Shown: positions 40,218 through 52,425 of the stretch, in pieces | How positions within the stretch are numbered: position 1 is the stretch's first letter | Layout of the letters: each line of letters starts with the position of its first letter | Assembly: GCA_964020975.1 (NCBI GenBank) | Contig: OZ026625.1 | Coordinates: 40,472,058-40,536,057, forward strand | DNA length: 64,000 nt | Reading direction: 5' to 3' | DNA from: Hermodice carunculata | Lineage: Eukaryota > Annelida > Polychaeta > Eunicida > Amphinomidae | The notes under the pieces: generated by a model | What the model was told of the DNA's origin: nothing | Databases searched by the model: none | What the model saw: only the letters and a program-made list of their open reading frames with translations | Program-made: the position numbers and the translations under genes

Positions 40218-40279
40218 CTCTGCAAGTTGTGTTGCGACAAGAACCTCTCGGTTTGGACACAATAGACAGTCATATATGT
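40218..40279 (-). CDS. Candidate orphan exon upstream of ACBD6
   Basis: A 62-bp segment with a strong acceptor (13 T then GCAG) and a good donor (GAG|GTGAGA). One frame, in phase with the candidate at 43154, reads TYMTVYCVQTERFLSQHNLQ; another reads IYDCLLCPNREVLVATQLAE. Both are open and I recognise neither. It may belong to an unknown minus-strand gene or be an upstream ACBD6 exon. Confidence 0.35.
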
Positions 40280-40456
40280 CTGCAAAAAAAAAAAAACCTG
40301 AATGTCAATTATTGGCCCTACACTGAGATCCCAGGCTGTGCAAGACCTTATGGTATCAATTTGATCTTTGACGTAGGCCAAATTATGTTCTTCCAATTTA
40401 TACACTCAAGTTGATGTTCACTTTTTTTTTCAAAATCTTGCCCTCTGTACAAATAT

Positions 40457-42905
40457 CATTTTTAGCTCAGCTGACTGGTCAGTCAGCTGAGCTTATGTTA
40501 TAACTAGCCATCCGTCGTGCGTCTGTCCATCGTCCACAATTCACATTTTCGACTTCTTCAAAACTGTCAGCCAGATTTACTTCAAACTTGATGAGGATGT
40601 GCCTTGGGTGGGTCTCTACCAAGTTTGTTCAAATGGTCACGATCCAGTAATTTTTTATTTTAATGAATTTTTTGTTCTTTTTTGGGGCAAATCTAAAAAA
40701 AATCTTCCTTACAACTGCTCATCCAATTGCTTTGATATTATACAGGGACACTCTCGGGACTCCTAGTTCTGCATTTGTTCACCAGGTCACGTTGCGATTT
40801 TTTGTGTGGTTTTGCTATTTTTTACTTCTCCAGAACCGTCTCACAGATTAACTTTATGAACCTGGTAGACTGAAATTTTGGCCAACACATACGTAATTTG
40901 CATATAATTAACATAATAAAAGCTGATCAGCACAAAATATATTGTTATGATATGTCTTGGTGAAATAATTAAATTGGTTGATAATTATGTCTCATTTTAT
41001 GCCCTAAGGAGTGGGTAGATACCAGTAGGTGGTAAATGACCTTGAAACGGGATCAAAGGTCATGTGCTTTGCATCTTTATCCATGACCTTTGATCCCGTT
41101 TCAAGGTCATTTACTTTGCATCTTTATCCAATATGACGCATATAGCTTTGCATGCCTAAGGTTGTTTATCAGAGTCATATTTATAATATACATATGTATG
41201 ACATGAAACTGGTGACATAATATATATGAAAATATAGCTAAGGACCTCTACCATTATTATCTGGTCTTATCTCATTAATATTTCTATTTATTTGGAAAAC
41301 TAGAATCCCAAAATGAAAATTTTCTTCAAAAATTATATTGCAGCCATTTTGAATACCAAATATATATTTTAATTAGTTTGCATAATATTGAAAAATGATG
41401 AATTATATGATGTACATTAAAATGTTGTTTGTAGTCTGAGGGTTTCAAAAATACATAATATTGTATGTTTGAAGTTAATTCCAAAAGCAAATCATAATTT
41501 ACATGTATACTTATGCCAAATGGATATGTGTAACCATGGTTACCTCCCAGGATCCCAGGGTTCAAAAGGTTAAGCTGAAACTTGGCGGATATGTTCCTTG
41601 TGGAAGGGTCAAAGTTGTTCACTAGGTGGCACTGCTGTGGATTCCTGATTTTTAACGATTTTTTCAATTCTGGTACTTGTCGGTAAATGTAGCTTTCCTA
41701 TTGATTACTATGTAAGTCAATTGGCATTCTAATGCTAATTCACATTTTCTACTTCTTCTCCAAAGCTGTCATCCAGATTGACTCTAAACTTGGTGGCAAT
41801 GTACTTTGGGTGGGTTTCTACCAGGTTTGTTCAATTGGTCACGCGCCAGTCATTTTTTTACTCTTAATGAGTTTTTTTGACAAATCTTACAAAATCTTCT
41901 TCTCCACAACAGCTCACCCAATTGCTTTGATATTACATATTAACACTTCTACGGACTCCTAATTCTTAATTTGTTCACCAGGTGGTGCTGCAATTTTTTT
42001 TTTTTTTTTTCAAATTTTTTATGAATTTTTGTTACTTGTGACTTCTCCAGAACTGTCTCTCAGATTAAGTCAAAACTTCATGGATATGTTCCTTGTAAAA
42101 GGGTCAAGCAAAGATGTTCACTAGGTAACACTGCTGTTGATTCCATATTGTTAATAATTTTTTTCAATTTGGGTACTTATCGGTAAATGCACCTTTTCTA
42201 TTGCTTACTGTGCAAGTCAATGGGCATTCTAATGGTAATCCACATTTTGGACATCTGTGAAGAAACTGTATATCAGATTTACTTCAAACTTGGTGGTTAT
42301 GTACCTTGGGTGGGTCTCTGCTAAGTTTGTTCAAATGGTCACACTCCAGTGACTTTTTGGATTTTTTAATGATTTTTTTTTGTTTCAAAAATTTTTGAAA
42401 AAGTTTTAACAGGAAAGTTTAACATCAGAATTTCTGGTGATGATTATAACTTATATAATTTTGGCCAAATTTGTACCCAACTTGGTAGGGATGTACTTTT
42501 TATAAGTGTCTAGGTATTTTGTGCAGTCGTGCTCCAGTGATGTTTGGACTTTGATCTCATTCTCAAGGTCACAGGACAACTGACACAAATTTACTGTTCA
42601 CTTGATAACTTGAGTTCTGTTTTGAGTTAGGACCTTGATGTTACACATGTTAATGTTTCTCTATGACGGTCATGCTTAGACAGTACATGAGTGACCTTGA
42701 CCTTGTTTCTGGGCTCACAGTGCAACATACATAAATTTTACTCATCACTATAACTCGAAACCTACTTGAACTGGGGCCTTGATGTTGCAAAGATCAAACT
42801 TTCTCAGTACATGTGTAACCTTGATCCTATCCTAAGTTCACAGAGCTGCAAGTGTGATGAATGTCTAGGTCAGCTGAGCATGGGTTGTTCACACAGCCTT
42901 CTTGT
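40457..42905. mobile_element. Family B element, copy 1 (~2.45 kb)
   Basis: Begins with the hairpin AGCTCAGCTGACTGG / CCAGTCAGCTGAGC-like palindrome and ends GGTCAGCTGAGCATGGGTTG then TTCACACAG. Internal units repeat CACATTTTCGACTTCTTC, CAAACTTGGTGG and TTCACTAGGTGGCACTGC. Copy 2 at 62552 lacks the ~700 bp at about 40860-41560, so that part is a probable insertion. Non-coding. Confidence 0.75.
41032..41130. repeat. Perfect 33-bp-arm hairpin with repeated loop
   Basis: 41032-41064 and 41082-41114 are exact reverse complements (core GACCTTGAAACGGGATCAAA). The 17-mer CTTTGCATCTTTATCCA occurs in the loop (41067-41083) and again at once after the right arm (41114-41130). Confidence 0.95.
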
Positions 42906-43153
42906 TCAATTTTTGCATAGATATATTTACAATAACATCTGTATAATAGCCGTGTATCATTCTATCTAGGGGTCTGTTCACTGGACAATTTCAATAACAG
43001 TGCACTAATTTAATGATACTGCCAATAGATGCCATCCTGCATTGTTAAATCCATGAAAATGTTATTTTTCTTTTTCAGGTTGTAGTCTCAATTAAAGTTC
43101 TACTACGAAAATGTTCCTAAGTTGAATATGCCAACACAGAAATAGTTTCTTAC

Positions 43154-43209
43154 CTTTTTCTTGGCATCAATAAAGCTGCTGAGATATTGTGGGATAGGAT
43201 TATTTCCTC
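43154..43209 (-). CDS. Candidate orphan exon 2.9 kb further upstream
   Basis: Ends at AAAAAG|GTAAGAAAC and reads GNNPIPQYLSSFIDAKKK in the frame that joins to the candidate at 40279. The acceptor side is unclear (a G-rich run instead of a pyrimidine tract), so the start is approximate. Confidence 0.25.
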
Positions 43210-43254
43210 TTTCATTATTTCCCCCCCACCCCACCTACCGGAGTAGGAGCATAA

Positions 43255-44080
43255 TATAGTAATTGTTTTTTTCTGTTCGTTTGTCTATCCGTCTGTCCAC
43301 TTTTCGTGTCCAGGCTGTAATTCGCTTGTCCTTTATCTTAGGTTAATGAAACTTTACACACAGGTGCATTTGAACATAAAGGGGTATCATGAAACAAAAG
43401 TAGGTCACTAGGTCAAATATCTGGGTGATGGTGTTACAATATTATCAAAATGTGGTACACTGTATGTCTGGGCTGTAATTCCATTGCCTTCAAGTTAAAT
43501 TAATGAAATTTGACACCCTGTGCATCTAGACATAAAGGTGTGTCATGAACCAAAAGTAAATCGTTAGGTCAAGTATCTGGGTCACAGTGACATATCATTG
43601 TAAAATCATGTTCGGGCTATAATTCCTTTACCACTGAACTTAGTTTCATGAAACTTGACACACATATATATTTTGACCTAATGGTATGTCATGAAACAAA
43701 AGTAGGTCACTAGGTCAAATATCTGGGTCTCTGCTATTCGTGTCTGGGCTATAACTCGCTTGTCCTTCAACTCAGATTAATGAAACTTTACACACAGGTG
43801 CATCAGGACATGTTGTACCATACATCAAAATTGGGTCACTAGGTCAAGTATCTGGATCACAGTGATATATTCTTGTAAAACAGTGTCCAGGCTATAATTC
43901 CTTTACTGTTTACTTACTTTCACGAAACTCCACACATACACACACACACACAGATATCTTGACCTAAAGGTGTGTCATGAAACAAAGTAGGTCAAATATC
44001 TGGATCATGGTGATACATTTATGTAAAACTACATTACAATTCATAAAAGACTCAGCAAGTGCAAAGGAGGCGAATGTGCC
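43255..44080. repeat. Family C, tandem GGTCACTAGGTCAAATATCT units
   Basis: About five units of 125-165 bp, each with GGTCACTAGGTCAAATATCT, CAGGCTATAATTCCTTTAC and TCATGAAACAAAAGTAGG. Another unit at 44490-44610 lies beyond the ribozyme-bearing stretch, which therefore looks inserted into family C. Confidence 0.75.
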
Positions 44081-44109
44081 AGTTTACAAATAAGTTTTGC
44101 TCTATGACT

Positions 44110-44480
44110 ATGTAGAGGCCTATATATATTGAGTGTACTATAGTATAGTCAACTACGACAGTCTGACCGGTTTCGTCCTTAAAACGGACTCTTCAGAGAC
44201 TGGTTGTAACGGACACAGACACCGGTATTTATACCCTTACATAACTGGCCTTAGTGACCTATTGTTATGTTGTGGTGTTATGCCTTTTGGGGTGTGCGTA
44301 ACGTTGGCTGGCGGTTGGATCAACGCATCAGCCAGTGGCCCAGATATCATGCGTAAACTGTCAACAGAGAACATCACGTGATCTGGGTGATGACGTAATA
44401 CTCATAGGGGAAGCCCATGCTCTCCCTGTCATTCTCCATGGTGGGGATGCCCCACCGATGGGGGATACATTGCAATTCAT
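44110..44480 (-). mobile_element. Penelope-like element end fragment (inferred)
   Basis: A CpG-containing block unlike its surroundings, splitting family C. It holds a hammerhead ribozyme of the sort found in Penelope-like element terminal repeats, preceded on the same strand by GGGTATAAATACC, a TATA-like motif. No reverse transcriptase was seen. Family assignment rests on the ribozyme and is inference. Confidence 0.5.
44158..44203 (-). ncRNA. Minimal type I hammerhead ribozyme
   Basis: Read on minus: CCAGTCT (stem I), CTGAAGA (fits CUGANGA), GTCC-GTTTTAA-GGAC (stem II, 4 bp with 7-nt loop), GAAA, CCGG, TC, AGACTGT (stem I return). Every core base of the hammerhead consensus is present; the variable seventh core position is A. 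Predicted cleavage is after the C of GTC (base 44165). Stem III is the self-complementary ACCGGT, too short to fold alone, a feature of minimal Penelope-type hammerheads that are known to work better as dimers. Confidence 0.8.
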
Positions 44481-45439
44481 GCCCAGTCTGTAAAATTGTT
44501 GTCCTTCTACATAGAATCATAAAGCTTTGTACCCCTGTGTATCTGGACATAAGGATGTGTCCTGCCTAAAAGAAAGTCACCAAGTCGAGTATCTGGGTCA
44601 TAGTGATAGTTTTTTTTTATTGACTACAGTCATTTCAAGATGAAACCTGTGATCAGTAAGGTTACAGCTGAGGTAAGGGGGACAAGGATCCAGCTATCTC
44701 TGATTGCCTTTTAACATTTTGAAACAAGAAATTGCCAAAATATAGAATAAAATTTTATATTCTGAGTTTATCTACCATTGCATAACCTCCAGTCAACTTT
44801 GATTTTGGTTGACTTTGGACACCGAATAGCTTTATGATATTTAGCAATGAGTCTGAATATTCCCTCCCAGCCTTGTATGTAATAGTGATTTCCATTTCAA
44901 GGTTCAAACAGGCATACTGTGTTTCCAGTAACCAAGGACTGTTTACCCTGCTAGTAATGTCCTTATGTTTGTGACATGTCACACCAACTTGTTGGGTCAG
45001 ACAGGTGACTGGTAGCTCAGTTTGCATTGTGATGTAGAGCTGTTTTACCATTTAGCTAATGTTGTTAGTAATGCTACCCCTGCATATATTAACAGCAGTA
45101 CACAGTGACCCTAAATGCCAGCGAGGAGAATCACTTGATTTGAAGCTGGTCTGGCACTCTCACCCAAGGCTTTTGTTCATTAGTGGTCTTTCCAGGTCTT
45201 GCGTGGTCTTATTAAAATGTACTTTTGTTAAGGTACTTTGGAATTCTGAACAGGAGGCCTCATAATAAGGTGTCTGTTGACTCTGTCTTTCAGTGCCAAT
45301 CACATCTTAAGTTGATCTACTAAAGTCAAACTATTCGGAATTATCATTAGGATCTCAGGTTCATATTCCTCATAAAAAGACATTTCATTCAAGTACCAGC
45401 ATGCCTATAGTTCTAGAGAAAATATTCTTGGGTCACATT

Positions 45440-45592
45440 TTTACTTTCTTTCTTTTTTTCTTTCTTTTTTTTTTACACACATGTATATATTTTATGTTTG
45501 GAACGAGCAGAACTCGAACCTGCAACCTTTGGCACCAGTCGTCTAGCTGAAATGGGAAATGCACATATCCACTTGACCAAATCCCCATTTAA
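45440..45592 (-). mobile_element. tRNA-derived SINE
   Basis: On minus, A box TGGTCAAGTGGAT and B box GGTTCGAGTTC are spaced as in a tRNA with a long variable region, followed by a short body and an A-rich tail (45440-45474). The 3' half does not pair with the 5' acceptor arm, so it is not a working tRNA. Confidence 0.7.
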
Positions 45593-46253
45593 AAAAAGAC
45601 TGGTTCAACTGAGGTAGTTATGTTCAAGTGCCATATCAACATGGTTATGCAGTGTAAGTACTGTGTCAGCATTTATTTTCAGAATCGTGGACTTAAATCC
45701 ACCAGCATAAAGGAAATGCCAAAAATATATATGTAATTTTGATATTAATGATATACTTATGATGTAACTATATGTTTTCCTTATTCTGTTGGAAGGTTTG
45801 GATGCTTGGAGATATCAGTTAGGATGCACATCACCTAAGTACCACACCAAAGCAGATATGATGGGCCTGAGTTGGAAAGAGATTATGACAGTATTGTGTC
45901 CTGAGAAATAAAAAGCCTTTTGCTAAAGCCCAAAGTGTGAGTTCACAAAAAGCTGAAGCAACTACTGGCACACAAATTGCAGGCCTACATCAAGAATATC
46001 TATGGAATACTCAACGTTGGTACAGTTACGTGGATGATCATAAACCAACCAAAGTGTGGAGCCCATGCCAACCTAGGCTTTTCAACAAGAATTCTTGGTG
46101 CTTGTTTTTATCACTCAAATTAATTCATGTGGATCATATTTATTCTACTCAAAGAAGAAAAGAGAGCATCCAGAATCTTTGGGCTAGTAAGAAACTGAGC
46201 CTAACACCAAACGGTGGAGTTAAAGAATTAGCTAAAAATTCTGTGTCAACTAC

Positions 46254-46667
46254 ATGGCCATATTTCCACTGCCGCGCCGGGTAAGGTGCTTTCAAGGGCC
46301 ACATTCAACATGTCTCCAGTCTGCAGAAACCTATTCCCGACGCTATGCGAGAAGACCAAATGGAACCTTCGATTTATTCCTTCAGAAGGCTCTAATATTC
46401 AGTCATCTCAGATTTATAATATACTTCTGTTCAGGACTCTTCTCCTTTGGAGCACTTGTGATCACTGCAATGCTCTTCGGACTTGGTTACATTTTCATCC
46501 ATTTATTTTTCCGCCTGCAGTACAAACTAACTGTCTTTCTGTTACTCCTGGGAAGACGTCAGATAGACTTTCAACCAATCAATGAATTTCTAGTATATTG
46601 CTTAAATTTTGTGATACTTCTTGTGGGTGGTTTTGGGTGGGTATCACTCTTGTTTATTGAAACATGA
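46254..46667 (+). CDS. Candidate membrane-protein ORF, unknown
   Basis: The frame ends with about 100 residues holding three clear hydrophobic segments (IIYFCSGLFSFGALVITAML, FLLLLGRRQ preceded by FIHLFFRLQYKLTV, and CLNFVILLVGGFGWVSLLFI) separated by short basic loops, then TGA. Codon choice looks normal. Upstream (45937-46284) another frame is open for 115 codons. I do not recognise either; the start is uncertain and splicing could join part of this into a longer plus-strand gene. Chance or a degraded retrocopy are alternatives. Confidence 0.3.
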   Translation: MAIFPLPRRVRCFQGPHSTCLQSAETYSRRYARRPNGTFDLFLQKALIFSHLRFIIYFCSGLFSFGALVITAMLFGLGYIFIHLFFRLQYKLTVFLLLLGRRQIDFQPINEFLVYCLNFVILLVGGFGWVSLLFIET

Positions 46668-46679
46668 TGAATGTGGGGC

Positions 46680-49085
46680 TACCAAAATTTAATATTATAC
46701 AGTTGTATTCTCTATTACGACAGTTGATGTATGATTTAAATGTTAATTGGTTTTACATTTCATATTAATCAGATGCCAGGCATCTGCATTACAATGTACA
46801 GTACAAGTTTATTAGAGTTATTGAGTGCAATTAGTGGTATGTAAGATGTGTATGAGAATTTAGCTACACATGTGTGTTCAATGTTTTAACCTTGTGAGTG
46901 CACATTATGGTCCCCACTGGGGCTGTTTAAATGTTAAACTGTAAGCTGTCTCCTGAAATGTCCATCTTTTAAGTGGAGAGTGCAGTATTATCTCAATATT
47001 CATTTATGTCTTTATCAATGCATCAAACCATCATGCATCTGAGTGTCATTACCCAATGCCCATTAAAATATGTTACATACACCTTTTCATATCAGGAGAA
47101 TTGACCACAATGAGACTGCAAGCCAAAATATTTGAAAGTAATTTTTTATTGATAAAATCCAGTTGATATATATTTTGTATCAAAATTTTTCATGATGCTT
47201 AATGACAAAATGACCTGCTAATTTGTGATTAACATATGAAAAACATTCCAGTGCTCACTCTGAAATTGTATTTTTCTTGACTTGAAAATCTTTATGGTTC
47301 ACCAAATTGAAATGCATAAAAAAATTGTAATTTGTCACATTTGATAAGTAATATGTACAGTATATTAAATTTTAAAAGGTATGTTCAGCCAAAGAAATAG
47401 CCAAGTGAGGCAAATGAATGGCTGATTTTAAGTGATTGATCATTTAAATTATAAAAGTGTTTTTCACTGCTAAGTCAGCATGTCAAAAGGAAAGAAGGTC
47501 AGTGGATTCAAACCCCAAATGACACGGACAGAAATGGTAATGTCAATTTCTTATTTGATAAAATACATTTGTCCACAATAGACCTTTGCACTATCAATGT
47601 CAAACTATCTATTCAATTTTATCGATAAAAGACCACTCTGTTTGAGTAAAAAAAAAAAAAAAGAACACAGAGTTAAACAAAAAAAGAAAGGAAGTTTATC
47701 CCAAAGAATGAATTTGTTGCATGTCTAACCACATATAGACCACAGAACACTGGCTGCTTGTTCAATCATAGAGAACGTCAAACTCCGAGGCTATCACATT
47801 CTTAATCGATCAAGGAAAACTTAACAACCGGTATGCATAATTCAAATGCCAGCATGCTAAACATCTACGTTTTGGACAACTTTTACATTAAAGGTAGGCC
47901 AATTTAAAATACATGTATATCCATTCCTTTGAAATACTCTCTGTAAGCTTATCTTTATATCAGAAAAACTATACTGTACTTCCATAAGAAGTTGTAAGGA
48001 TCTGATGGATAAGTGGGTAATCTAAGAGGTGGAAATGGAGCATTGGCAGTGAGTTTAATTTTGAACTACAAGTACATGTATATATTTTGCTGAGTAACAT
48101 TAATGGGTAAATATACCCTCATGCAGTTGCTTTGAAAATTCTGCAACAATTTCCCTTTTCTTTTTTTCCCCAACCTTATGATAATTTGCTGTTGGAACAT
48201 TTTGTCTTGTTTATTTTAATTTGGCCAAAGTTCCCTGATTGAGTCTTGTGCCCTGTCATATTTCCAGATATATGTGGTTGGGAGTGAGGAGAGTAATGAA
48301 GAAGAACACGTGGTCTGCTCTCTTTAAAAAAAGAAAATAATTACGAAAATGTTTAACCATCCATTATGAACAGCAACTGGCTGTACATAACTATGACCTA
48401 TCCAAACTACCCAGCCACATGTTCACATATTTTAAAGCATTTACCTCACTTCTGATGTGTTGCCATTGGCCTGTGATGAGGGTCAGTGTTACAGGTAAAA
48501 GCAAGTTCTTCTCAGGCAGGAAGAAAAAAAAAGGTTGTGGAAATAATACGCATACATGTATGTTCTGACAGTGTGATCAAGATTTGAACCATGCTGACTC
48601 CAACTACAATGGTCCTTAAACTGCTTTTAAAAGACTTTGTGCTATTTAAAACCACCTATATCAAACCCCAAGTGCTTAATCTTCCTTGTTATGGGACTTT
48701 CACTGACAGACTACCTGCTGCCTATCCTATGCATGCTGTGGGTGGGCTGTCAAAGTAAAGACTACTCTGCTACCATTGAACATGCACATAAACAATCTTA
48801 AATTATAATTTGCTTTTATGAGATGATTTAATACAGTCTTGGCTTCATCTGTGTAATGTGGTACATGTATGAAATCTTTGTTTGTGTGAAGCATTAAAGA
48901 AGAAAATTCAGGATCATGATGAACCTTGCACCAAAGTTTAAGTAAATCATTTGTTGTGCTCCACAAATGTCTGGGATTTTTAGGTTTTGTTCTTTGTTTT
49001 TTTTTGGGGGGGGGGGATGTGTTTTGTTTTTGTTGTTGTTTTGTTTTTAATGAGCAAATGTCACATAAATAAAAAATTATCCAAA
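46680..49085. other. Unassigned AT-rich stretch
   Basis: No exon or known repeat recognised. A weak B-box-like GGTTCAAATCTTG at about 48580 (minus) lacks an A box. Confidence 0.35.
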
Positions 49086-49090
49086 TGTGT

Positions 49091-49092
<2 letters not shown>

Positions 49093-49182
<90 letters not shown>
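49093..49182. repeat. (TA)n microsatellite, 90 bp
   Basis: Pure TA. Just right, ACATACAAGTATTTGGAAAGAT and a near copy 65 bp later form a short direct duplication. Confidence 0.97.
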
Positions 49183-49185
<3 letters not shown>

Positions 49186-50150
49186 AAGACATACAAGTAT
49201 TTGGAAAGATGCAATTGTGATGTTTCAATGATGGGGAGCAAGCTGAAGCCTACATATATATAAAGACATACATATATTTAAAAAGATGCAAATGTGATGT
49301 CTCAATGATGGGATCAAGTTGAAGCCTGTTTATGAATTATTTGATGACAATTCCAAAATTATAGACTCACAAGCACCAAAGATAAATACCCCATAACATT
49401 CAACTTTGTTTCACAATACTTGATAATGGGGCTCACCTCACTTTACTAAGACAGTTGGTCCTGTAAGTTAGTTGCTTTGTTTTCATTAACACTTTATTTA
49501 CATTTAAACAAGTGTTAACATTTACACAAAATGCAAAAACTGTGTTATTTTCAGTGTTTTGTGCCAACTTAAATTTGAATACCCACTTTGGTAAACTGTT
49601 GGTACCAAATATCAGAATGACTGTGGTACATGCTGCAGTGGAATTATAAAGGTGGACTTTGTCAAAGATACAAATATGTGAAGCTATTATATAATGAAAC
49701 AAGAGGAAGGGTATATTCTTGGGTACCAATACTTTCTTGACTTGCTGTCAGTGCATGTACGTACCTGCTTGTCTTTGCAACTTGTTTTGCACAGTTTCTG
49801 AGTGGATGTGTTAGTTTAGTATGTTGTCACCAGGTGACAGCTGTGTATGCACAGGCATGACACCACAACATTTTGTGATTTTTTTTTCTGATGAGGTTAC
49901 ATATGAACCAAGAGGTGTTGAATTTAGGTAGCATGATTATGGAATTATGAAATGACAAGTAACACTATTTGTAAGTGACATAAAAAAAAGAGAATGTAAA
50001 AGGTGTAAGTATTTGTGGACATCTTTTTTTTTTTTTTTTTTTAATGGTGCTGTATATTGAGTTATGACAACTGGTAATACAGTGGTACCTGCTATTTAAG
50101 ACCACCTTCACTGCCAGCAAAAACTGGTCCTATACTTCAGGGGGTCTTAA

Positions 50151-50381
50151 CCCTTAAAGTGCTAATCACTACTATAGTTGCTTTCTCATTACCATTAAAC
50201 ATATAATGGTTAAAAGAGTCAAATTCCTCATGAAGATACCTTTCAGTCAAATACCAGCAAGCCTTGGCGGAAACAAAAAGTAGTCTTAGTCAGCAGCTTT
50301 CCTCGGGACACTTTGCACGCATTGCGCGCAAAGTGTCCCGAGGAAAGCTGTTGACTCAATCTTAAATCAGCACTTTAAGGG
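50151..50381. mobile_element. TTAA hairpin MITE of a third family (231 bp)
   Basis: TTAA on both sides (50147-50150, 50382-50385). Ends CCCTTAAAGTGCT and AGCACTTTAAGGG. The centre is a perfect hairpin with arms CAGCTTTCCTCGGGACACTT of about 25 bp around GCGCATTGCGC. Non-coding. Confidence 0.9.
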
Positions 50382-50605
50382 TTAAAACAAATGCAAATTT
50401 AACTCATAAATGCAATCAAGTGTCTCTCATGGAAGATGGAGAAGGCATCCGTGTGCTGAAGTTGACAAGGATAAGGAGGGAACCTCCACTTTATCCAAAT
50501 ATGAAAACCAAAGTTCTCTGTTTTTTACGTGTGTATGTGTTATTGGTCGGAAACTGAAACAAAAATGCAGTGTTGACAAAAGAATCAAATTCCAGTAAGA
50601 GAAAT

Positions 50606-50993
50606 CAGTGGCAGATCCAGAATTTCTGACCAGGAGGTACAATGGGGAAGTCTAGTGCAATGTAAATCAGTGAATCTTGGGTATAAACTGTGAGAATGGC
50701 CAAACAAACGTAATCTGGGTATATATGTGGTTGCCTTGGAAACAGAGGATGCATCAGGCAAGCCATATACTGTAAATTGCTTTACTTTCGTGTGTATAAA
50801 CTTTCACGGTTTTGTATTTTGACATTTCACTGTAGTTTTAATTTCACTGTTTTGAACATAATTCATATTCAAACAATGTTAAAATACTATTTCACTGTGC
50901 TTCTATTTTCACGGTTTTGTGCCAGCAGCAAAATAAGCGAAAATAAGAGTACAGCGAAATTAAAGCAATTTACAGTAGTGGATCTGCCACTAC
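50606..50993. mobile_element. MITE with AGTGGCAGATCCA ends, split by a nested MITE
   Basis: AGTGGCAGATCCAG at the left and GTGGATCTGCCACT at the right are inverted. The second MITE (50768-50977) sits against the right end, so the host element is older. Confidence 0.7.
50768..50977. mobile_element. 'TACTGTAAATTGC' MITE, intact copy (210 bp)
   Basis: Ends TACTGTAAATTGCTTTA and, inverted, TAAAGCAATTTACAGTA, with a probable TA target. Partial relatives at 7955, 19660 and 23130. Confidence 0.85.
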
Positions 50994-51403
50994 AGCATGA
51001 TGCTGGATACTAAATAAATAAATATTGATTAAATAAAGTTAAATAAGACAAACAAACAAATCTACATGTCATTTAAATTGAAACAGTGTTATCAGAATTA
51101 TATGGCAATGACATCTGACTGAATAAAAAAAAGTAAGATGTTTTCAACTTATGAGCATTACAATTAACAACAGAATGGTCTACACTATGAATGTATGCTG
51201 TCTGGAGTTTCTGAATTTTTCCTCGCCAGATTTGTTCATGTCCAGTCATGTTCATTATTTATCACAGGTGGAGTGATATATATATATATATATTATGTAC
51301 CAGAGGTGAGGCATTGTAAAGAAAAAAGTTAATAAAGTTTATTGGGGATAATTTTGTAAATAAAAATTTCAGTTTATGCTAATCATTTTGAGTTGCATTC
51401 CAC

Positions 51404-51521
<118 letters not shown>

Positions 51522-52425
51522 CTATATATTCCTATTATTAACAATCTGGAAGGGTGAAATTCATGTTAAAGTTTCCGAAAACCAAAAAAACAACATGTGA
51601 TGCCATTGTCCATTGGGACTCTGAGCTTTTGGTGCATTTTCCTTGTCTTTTCAAAACAAAATTTCATTGTTTTTAACACTAATTCAACAAGATTTAATTG
51701 CAGGCCTAAATCAATTCCAAACACATCAAAGTACCAGTCTTGAAGCTTTAATGGGCCTCTGTGGGAAAGTACAAAAATTGTTATTCTTGGAGTTGGATCC
51801 TCAAAAAGATTTGGTAGTGCTTAAGTTTTACTATATTTGTCAAAAATAAAGTGAAAGATTGCACATATAACTACAATTATTTTGATGACAAACTGCATGC
51901 AGCAGAAGTTTGAAATTGCCTAGTACAAAATAAGGCAGTACTTGCCTGCCTAGCCATGCAGCATATTACAACATATGGGGCAGCAAAAAAAAAAAAAAAA
52001 AAAAAATAATAAAAAAAATCAAATAAAAATAAATACCCCGCCCCCCTCCCGTAACAACAATGAACACTCCCGCATAATTTAAGCCAACCTTGACCTTTGA
52101 GGGTGAGTTCAAAGCTGAGCGAAACGCGTGGCTTCATTGAGAAGAATGAACTGTGTTTATTTTCTCGGACAATCCAAGGGAGTGGATATCGGAAACACAA
52201 ATTAGTAGTTTTTGTGAAAGCAATTGAAAGGTAAGATGTAATTTTTGAACATAGGAGAAAAGGGTTGAGTTTTGACGATTTATTATTGAAATAAGCGATC
52301 ACGGAGCACATGTTTGTGTTTTTGTTACGGTGCGCGGTTTTCACCGAGAGTCGATCTGTCGCTCTCTTCTGCAGCGGGGGTAATAACTAGCCATATCATA
52401 AGTGGATTGGTGTGTGATAACTAAT

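Noticed and set aside
45481-45592. A tRNA gene on minus
   Set aside because: A and B boxes are present but the acceptor arm does not pair and an A-rich tail follows, so it is a SINE.
48560-48640. tRNA-like B box GGTTCAAATCTTG on minus
   Set aside because: No A box at the right distance and no cloverleaf.
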